A DNA stretch of 38,037 nucleotides from positions 1 through 38,037 of the forward strand of contig CAMIFA010000027.1 of the NCBI GenBank assembly GCA_946221495.1. The letters are read 5' to 3'. Under the pieces are notes generated by a model. The model had not been told where the DNA came from. It worked only from the letters and a program-made list of their open reading frames with translations, and did not search any database. Source of the stretch: an uncultured cyanobacterium. Its GTDB lineage: Bacteria; Cyanobacteriota; Cyanobacteriia; Cyanobacteriales; Chroococcidiopsidaceae. A program made the translations under genes and the position numbers. Positions 32,522-38,037 of this stretch are shown in pieces; the stretch's first letter is position 1; every line of letters starts with the position of its first letter.

Positions 32522-35500
32522 ATGTCGAGGCTTCTGGTTAGTCAATATCACGCAGAAGTAGAAAGAATTATTCAATATGGTGGTTCACGTAAAGAAACTT
32601 CTATTCGTGTTGCCTTTCAAAATTTACTTAATGAGTATTGCAAAGCTAAAGAATTTCAACTTATTCCTGAATTAGATTATAAAACTAGAAGTGGCAAAAT
32701 TGTTTATCCCGATGGCACTATTAAAGATGCTTTGCGTTTAGATTGGGGCTACTGGGAGAGCAAAGATCAATACGACAATTTAGATCAAGAAATTGATAAG
32801 AAGCTTACTAAAGGATACCCAGATAGTAATATCCTGTTTGAAGATTCGCAAACAACTGTTCTGATTCAGGGTGGACAGGAAACTATGCGTGTTCCGATGA
32901 AAGATACGGAAGCGCTAGATAAAATAATTACAGCATTTATTAATTATGTCCGCCCTGAAGTTAAGGATTTTCGGGCAGCTATTGAAATATTTAAGCAAGA
33001 CTTACCGACGATTCTAAATGCTCTGCGGGACATGATTGATCGGCAAGCTGAAACTAATTCAGAGTTTCAAAGAGCAAAAGATAAAATCTGGAATATTTGC
33101 AAAGAGTCGATTAATCCCGAAGTGACGTTGCTAGATATTAGGGAAATGATGATTCAGCATATTCTGACTGAAGATATTTTTATCAATATATTTAATGAAT
33201 CACAGTTTCATAGAGAGAATAATATTGCTTGTGAATTACAGCAAGTCATAAATACATTTTTTACAGGTACTACTAAAAGAAATATTCTCGGCACAATCGA
33301 GCGTTACTACGGAGTAATTAGAAGAACTGCTGCTAATATCTATAACCATCATGAAAAGCAGAAGTTTTTGAAAGCAGTTTATGAAAACTTTTACAAAGCT
33401 TATAACCCTAAAGCTGCCGATAGGCTAGGGATCGTGTACACGCCAAATGAAATTGTACGTTTCATGATTGAAAGTGTAGATTATTTAACTCATAAAAATT
33501 TTGGCAAGCTGTTAGCTGATAAAGATGTAGAGATATTAGATCCTGCTACAGGTACAGGGACTTTTATTACTGAATTAATTGAATATTTACCTAAGAACAA
33601 ACTGGAATATAAGTATAAAAATGAGATTCACTGCAATGAAGTTGCGATTTTGCCATATTACATCGCTAACTTAAATATTGAGTTTGCCTATAAGCAAAAG
33701 ATGGGTGAATATCAGGAGTTTGACAATATCTGTTTTGTTGATACGCTTGAGCATACCTCTTTTGATGGTAAGCAAGGAAACTTGTTTGGACTGAGTATAG
33801 AAAATGCTAAAAGAATTAAACGACAGAACGAACGAAAAATATCGGTAATTATTGGCAATCCTCCTTATAACGCCAACCAAGCAAATGAAAACGATAATAA
33901 TAAAAACCGTGATTATCCTGCAATAGATAGGTTGATTAAAGAATCTTATATTAAACACAGCACCGCTCAAAAAACAAAAGTATATGATATGTATTCCCGT
34001 TTCTTCCGGTGGGCAACGGGTAGGTTAAATGAGAACGGTGTTTTGGCTTTTATTACTAACTCTTCTTTTATCAACGCTAAAACATTTGATGGATTTAGAA
34101 AGGTTGTTGCTGATGAGTTTAGTGAAGTTTATATTATTGATTTAGGTGGAGATGTAAGAGCTAATCCTAAAATTTCAGGAACTAAGCACAATGTGTTTGG
34201 GATTCAAACAGGTGTTGCTATTAGTTTTATGGTGAAGAAAACCAGTAGTAACAGCGCACCATGCAAAATATTCTACTGCCACCGCCCAGAATATGAAACG
34301 GCAGAGGATAAGTTGAAGTTTTTAGCAGAGACTAAATTTACTCAACTTCATTTGGAACATATTACACCAGATAAGCATAATAACTGGATAAATCTTGCCA
34401 AGAATAATTTTGATAGTTTATTGCCCTTAGCTGATAAAAATACTAAACTCGCTAAGAGTAAAAAAGATGCAAAAGCAGTTTTTAAGTTGTTTTCCTTGGG
34501 AGTTATTACTGCAAGAGATGAATGGGTTTACGATGACTCAGTAGAAAAGCTTAAGCAGAAAATTCAATATTTAGTTGAAGTTTATAATCAGGATGTTAAA
34601 AAATATTTTGGTAGACGAAATAAATTAAACTTAAGTGTAGCTATTGACTATAGTATTAAATGGACAAGAGCAGTTAAAAACGATTTACTTAAAGGTAAAA
34701 GCTATACTTTTAACGAAAGCAATATTAAGGATAGCTCATACAGACCCTTTATCAAAAGGAAGTTGTATTTCAACAAACAGTTAAATGAAATGCAATATCA
34801 ATTACAACAAATGTTTGTTGTAATTGATAGCTTCAATACAGTAATTTCTTTTTCCGGCGTTTCGGCTTCTAAGGCTTTTCAGGTTTTAGCTACAGATAAA
34901 ATCTTCAATCATGATTTACTAGAAAAAACTCAATGCCTTCCTCTCTACCGTTACGACAAAGACGGTAATCGCATCGACAACATAACCGATTGGGGATTAG
35001 AACAATTCCAAACCCATTACAGCGATTCTACAATTAGAAAATTAGATATTTTCCATTACACCTACGCCGTATTACACAATCCCGCCTATCGAACAAAGTA
35101 CGAACTCAACTTGAAACGAGAGTTTCCACGTTTACCTTTTTACGATAACTTTCATCAATGGGTTAGCTGGGGTAAACAGTTGATGGATTTACATATCAAT
35201 TATGAAACTGTCGAACCCTATTCTTTAAAACAAATTGATTTGCCTTTGGGGGAAGATAGCAAACGCATTCCCAAGGCAAAACTAAAAGCCGATAAGACAA
35301 GCGGAATTATTCTTTTAGATGAAGTTACTACACTTGCTGGTATTCCTAAAGAAGCTTGGAACTATCAACTGGGTAACCGTTCTGCTTTAGAGTGGATTTT
35401 GGATCAATACAAGGAAAAGAAACCTAAAGATCCAACCATTGCTGCAAAATTCAACACTTACCGCTTTGCAGATTATAAAGAGCAGGTGATTGAACTACTG

Positions 35501-35569
35501 CAACGAGTCTGCACCGTTAGCGTGGAAACAATGAAGATTATTCAGGAAATGGGCAACGAAACAACATAA
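32522..35569 (+). CDS. Single-chain nuclease-methyltransferase, type ISP-like restriction-modification enzyme, without helicase
   Basis: The 1015-residue protein begins with a PD-(D/E)XK-like nuclease region: P-D-G at 63-65, D74 and E79-S-K81. A helical stretch follows, then an N6-adenine methyltransferase: V-Y-T-P-N-E at 305-310, AdoMet motif I D-P-A-T-G-T-G-T-F (340-348), and catalytic N-P-P-Y (446-449). The C-terminal half (about 560-1000) resembles the type ISP specificity region. Full type ISP enzymes (about 1600 residues) also carry a superfamily 2 helicase between nuclease and methyltransferase, which is absent here. The protein could methylate and cut DNA by itself, as in type IIG, or only methylate. 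Codon use is AT-rich and no HIP1 core was found in 3 kb, unlike its neighbours, suggesting transfer. No separate specificity gene lies next to it. Confidence 0.88.
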   Translation: MSRLLVSQYHAEVERIIQYGGSRKETSIRVAFQNLLNEYCKAKEFQLIPELDYKTRSGKIVYPDGTIKDALRLDWGYWESKDQYDNLDQEIDKKLTKGYPDSNILFEDSQTTVLIQGGQETMRVPMKDTEALDKIITAFINYVRPEVKDFRAAIEIFKQDLPTILNALRDMIDRQAETNSEFQRAKDKIWNICKESINPEVTLLDIREMMIQHILTEDIFINIFNESQFHRENNIACELQQVINTFFTGTTKRNILGTIERYYGVIRRTAANIYNHHEKQKFLKAVYENFYKAYNPKAADRLGIVYTPNEIVRFMIESVDYLTHKNFGKLLADKDVEILDPATGTGTFITELIEYLPKNKLEYKYKNEIHCNEVAILPYYIANLNIEFAYKQKMGEYQEFDNICFVDTLEHTSFDGKQGNLFGLSIENAKRIKRQNERKISVIIGNPPYNANQANENDNNKNRDYPAIDRLIKESYIKHSTAQKTKVYDMYSRFFRWATGRLNENGVLAFITNSSFINAKTFDGFRKVVADEFSEVYIIDLGGDVRANPKISGTKHNVFGIQTGVAISFMVKKTSSNSAPCKIFYCHRPEYETAEDKLKFLAETKFTQLHLEHITPDKHNNWINLAKNNFDSLLPLADKNTKLAKSKKDAKAVFKLFSLGVITARDEWVYDDSVEKLKQKIQYLVEVYNQDVKKYFGRRNKLNLSVAIDYSIKWTRAVKNDLLKGKSYTFNESNIKDSSYRPFIKRKLYFNKQLNEMQYQLQQMFVVIDSFNTVISFSGVSASKAFQVLATDKIFNHDLLEKTQCLPLYRYDKDGNRIDNITDWGLEQFQTHYSDSTIRKLDIFHYTYAVLHNPAYRTKYELNLKREFPRLPFYDNFHQWVSWGKQLMDLHINYETVEPYSLKQIDLPLGEDSKRIPKAKLKADKTSGIILLDEVTTLAGIPKEAWNYQLGNRSALEWILDQYKEKKPKDPTIAAKFNTYRFADYKEQVIELLQRVCTVSVETMKIIQEMGNETT

Positions 35570-35683
35570 TTCTATTCGCTGTGTCAATTGCGGTTAAGCA
35601 TAAAAGAAAAAGGGGCGATCGCCATACGAAACTACTGATAATAGCAGCAACCTGACAGTCCTGAGTCTAAAACTGGTAAGAGT

Positions 35684-36238
35684 TCATACTGGCACTTGAG
35701 CCAAAATTTCTTTACTAGCAGCATTGAATGGCTGCACCTCTATTACTCCACGAAACATATTCATGCCGCAGGTAAATTCATAACTCCCTGGTTGTGTGGG
35801 AATAAATTCAACTGTTGTGACTTTATTAAGCGGCAAATTTTGAGCAATGTGGAAATCAGGTAATCGCACCGACTCTAAGCAACTGCTAGGATCACGTCGG
35901 AAGAAGTTAAGCTTAACTCTTTGTCCTGCTTGGACAATTATTCTACTCGGCTCGTAGCCACCATCAACAGTGACTGTAACTTCCTGAACTCCCTCAGAAA
36001 ATTCCAGCTTTTGCGACTTCGGCTTACTTAACAAAAACCACCAAAGTTCTAAACCAATCAGCCCTAGTCCACCTAGTGTGACAACTACTTTGTTTCCTAG
36101 TGGTTGTTCGATACGGCGAAATTGCGCGTTTGGCGCTGTTGTTTCCGCCGGCATTTGGGCTGCTAGCGCCCCTGATGTTGCACCAAGCAGAAATCCTATT
36201 CCTGCAAGCGTCCCCAGAAATGTTGTGCGTTTTAGCAT
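35684..36238 (-). CDS. Membrane-anchored cupredoxin with Cys/Met-rich copper site
   Basis: The ATG at 36238 is preferred to an in-frame TTG at 36256, giving 184 residues. A signal peptide (about 1-27, ending A-L-A-A-Q) is followed by a transmembrane helix at 51-71 and a cupredoxin domain of about 85-175. Likely ligands are C120 (S-S-C), H130 possibly, and C157-G-M-N-M161. A Cys/Met set like this suits Cu(I) and differs from the His-rich site of plastocyanin. This kind of domain often sits beside copper ATPases. The gene begins four to 22 bases after the stop of the copper ATPase and is probably co-transcribed. Role as copper acceptor or chaperone is inferred. Confidence 0.85.
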   Translation of the reverse strand: MLKRTTFLGTLAGIGFLLGATSGALAAQMPAETTAPNAQFRRIEQPLGNKVVVTLGGLGLIGLELWWFLLSKPKSQKLEFSEGVQEVTVTVDGGYEPSRIIVQAGQRVKLNFFRRDPSSCLESVRLPDFHIAQNLPLNKVTTVEFIPTQPGSYEFTCGMNMFRGVIEVQPFNAASKEILAQVPV

Positions 36239-36260
36239 TGTCGTTGCTCTTGTCAATGAG

Positions 36261-38037
36261 TTAAACAGTAGCTTTCGGTTGGAAGTTTCTTAATCGCAGG
36301 GCATTGGTAACGACTGAAACAGAACTAAATGCCATTGCTGCGCCAGCAATAATCGGGCTGAGGAGCCAACCAAAGAAAGGAAACAAGATACCAGCCGCTA
36401 TCGGAATTCCGGCGACGTTGTAGATGAACGCAAAGAAGAGATTTTGGCGAATGTTTCGGATCGTCGCGCGAGAAAGTTGAATGGCAGTGACAATGCCTTG
36501 CAAATTACCAGAGATTAAGGTGATATCACTAGCAGCGATCGCTACATCTGTTCCGCTTCCAATCGCAATCCCTACATCAGCTTGAGCTAGAGCAGGTGCA
36601 TCATTAATTCCATCCCCCACCATTGCCACAATTTTTCTTTCTGCCTGAAGTTGCTGCACAGTAGCCGCTTTTTGATCTGGGCGGACTTCTGCCAGCACTC
36701 GCTTAATTCCCACTTCCTGGGCAATTACTTCAGCTGCTCGGCGGTTGTCTCCGGTTAGCATCACTACTTCCAAACCCATTCTTTGCAAAGTCCGAACTGC
36801 ACTAATAGAAGAAGGCTTCAAAGCATCAGAAATTCCCATTAATCCTTGCAACTTCGAGTTAACCGCAATCCAGATTACAGTTTTACCCAGATACTCTAAC
36901 TTGTCCCAGTGGACTCGTAGTGGTTGAGTATCAATACTCAGTTGCGTCATCCAGCGCTCAGTACCAATCTGCACAAATTGACCTGAAACATATCCTTGCA
37001 CACCACTACCTGCGATCGCTGCAAAATTTTCTACCTCCGCTAATTCCACTGCTTGATCTAATGCATACTGCACTAAAGCTTCGGCTATTGGATGTTCAGA
37101 ATTACGTTCTACGGAGGCGGCAAGCTGTAGCAATTTGATTTCATTGCTGTTGGCAGTACCGTTAACGGTTACAAAGTCAGTAACAGTGGGCTTTCCTTGT
37201 GTCAATGTCCCAGTTTTGTCGAGGACAATTGTTTGCAGTTTGTGCGCCAGTTCTAGGCTTTCTGCACCTTTAATTAAGATGCCGTTTTCTGCCCCTTTGC
37301 CTGTACTCACCATGATTGATGTCGGAGTTGCCAAACCCAAGGCACAAGGACAGGCAATGATTAACACACCTACGGTTGTAATCAACGCCAAGGTGATATT
37401 TCCCATGAAGTTGTACCAAATGATGAAAGTGGCGATCGCTACGGCAATCACAGCAGGCACAAACCAGCCTGTAACTTGATCTGCTAATCGTTGAATCGGA
37501 GCTTTAGAACCCTGTGCTTGCTGCACCAGCTTGACAATTTGAGCTAGGAATGTGTCTTTTCCCACCCGCGTTGCCCGAAATTTGAAACTGCCAGTTTTGT
37601 TGATCGTAGCTCCAATTACTTGATCACCAGGTTGCTTTTTGACAGCAACACTTTCCCCCGTTACCATCGCCTCATCTACTGTTGAGGAGCCGGAAATCAC
37701 TTCGCCATCAGTGGGAATCTTCTCCCCAGGACGTACTAAAACCACATCTCCAAGCTCAACTTCAGCGATTCCAACCTCTATTTCTCTACCATTACGGACA
37801 ATGCGGGCAGTTCTTGCCTGTAAGCCCATGAGCTGGCGAATTGCTTGGGAGGTTTGTCCTTTGGCACGGCTCTCAAACAACTTTCCTAATAGAATCAGCG
37901 TAATTACAACTGCTGCTGTCTCGTAGTAAACGCTGGGTGTTAATCCTTGAGCAATCAGAAATCCCGGGAAAATTGTTACAAACAGTAGACCTCCTGCATG
38001 AATCAGGAAGCATGTGCCAGTTCGTAGTTCAGCAGCC
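36261..38037 (-). CDS. copA: P1B-type copper-transporting ATPase, 5' end outside the window
   Basis: About 591 residues are visible; the frame stays open to the window edge, so the N-terminal metal-binding domain and first helices are missing. Seen here: T-G-E-S in the actuator domain, the metal-translocating C-P-C-A-L-G in the sixth helix, phosphorylation site D-K-T-G-T-L-T, the S-E-H-P nucleotide-domain motif, and G-D-G-I-N-D-A-P. The last helices carry Y-N and M-x-x-S-S, the signature of Cu+-ATPases (P1B-1; PacS/CtaA/CopA). It moves Cu+ across the plasma or thylakoid membrane using ATP; whether it is CtaA or PacS cannot be told from this part. The TTG at 37880 is internal, not the start. 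The cupredoxin gene follows directly. Confidence 0.95.
   Translation of the reverse strand, partial: AAELRTGTCFLIHAGGLLFVTIFPGFLIAQGLTPSVYYETAAVVITLILLGKLFESRAKGQTSQAIRQLMGLQARTARIVRNGREIEVGIAEVELGDVVLVRPGEKIPTDGEVISGSSTVDEAMVTGESVAVKKQPGDQVIGATINKTGSFKFRATRVGKDTFLAQIVKLVQQAQGSKAPIQRLADQVTGWFVPAVIAVAIATFIIWYNFMGNITLALITTVGVLIIACPCALGLATPTSIMVSTGKGAENGILIKGAESLELAHKLQTIVLDKTGTLTQGKPTVTDFVTVNGTANSNEIKLLQLAASVERNSEHPIAEALVQYALDQAVELAEVENFAAIAGSGVQGYVSGQFVQIGTERWMTQLSIDTQPLRVHWDKLEYLGKTVIWIAVNSKLQGLMGISDALKPSSISAVRTLQRMGLEVVMLTGDNRRAAEVIAQEVGIKRVLAEVRPDQKAATVQQLQAERKIVAMVGDGINDAPALAQADVGIAIGSGTDVAIAASDITLISGNLQGIVTAIQLSRATIRNIRQNLFFAFIYNVAGIPIAAGILFPFFGWLLSPIIAGAAMAFSSVSVVTNALRLRNFQPKATV

Noticed and set aside
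36261..37880. Copper ATPase starting at 37880 as a 539-residue protein
   Set aside because: That start is an internal TTG within a transmembrane helix; the frame is open to the window edge and encodes expected upstream helices.

Overview
The window reads as chromosomal DNA of a cyanobacterium. It carries the H subunit of magnesium chelatase, a Tab2-type photosystem translation/assembly factor, a thylakoid-type FtsH protease and the cyanobacterial lipid-A-disaccharide-synthase-related protein. The palindrome GCGATCGC (HIP1), typical of many cyanobacterial genomes, recurs throughout. The mix of a Ser/Thr kinase with WD40 repeats and a multi-sensor diguanylate cyclase suggests a morphologically complex or large-genome lineage, but I cannot name a genus from sequence alone.

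Layout. 1-2430: minus-strand oxyanion-transport pair (chrA-type chromate transporter overlapping a Na+/phosphate-cotransporter-like gene whose 5' end looks frameshifted). 2868-4853: membrane-anchored Ser/Thr kinase with a seven-repeat WD40 domain. 5569-8656: minus-strand PmbA/TldE-like protein, Tab2-like protein and a Uma2-family nuclease-like protein. 8719-12696: chlH, divergent from an LpxB-related gene (12904-14220). 14223-14594: small membrane protein, followed by about 1 kb of gene-free DNA with palindromic repeats. 15649-16299: secreted M23 peptidase, convergent with ftsH (16381-18258) across a very strong hairpin. 18647-20220: FMN reductase and a DUF4383 membrane protein. 20301-21494: ferrochelatase-family protein ending in six histidines. 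21804-24788: GAF/CHASE3-like/PAS/PAS/GAF/GGDEF protein. 24944-28940: alpha/beta-hydrolase-like protein, MFS transporter, and acetolactate synthase with a C-terminal zinc ribbon. 29013-30367: two-gene minus-strand unit of unknown function (membrane-anchored protein and lipoprotein). 30670-32274: PBP4/DacB peptidase. 32522-35569: large single-chain methyltransferase-nuclease of the type ISP kind, probably horizontally acquired. 35684 to the right edge: copper module (cupredoxin and a P1B-type copper ATPase cut by the window end).

How the genes fit together. Several genes (tab2-like, chlH, ferrochelatase-like, ftsH) belong to building and maintaining the photosynthetic apparatus and tetrapyrrole supply, but they are separate transcription units, not one operon. 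The copper pair is a likely operon, as are chrA with its neighbour and the 29013-30367 pair. The rest is housekeeping or signalling.

The most notable observations are the A7 frameshift that hides a signal peptide in the phosphate-cotransporter-like gene, the zinc ribbon on acetolactate synthase, the native His6 tail on the ferrochelatase-like protein, the HIP1-free single-gene restriction-modification enzyme without a helicase, and a dispersed repeat built of 8-bp TTGTCCCC-type units that has entered two coding regions. I did not find an obviously new multi-gene system. No tRNA, rRNA, CRISPR array or transposase gene was recognised.
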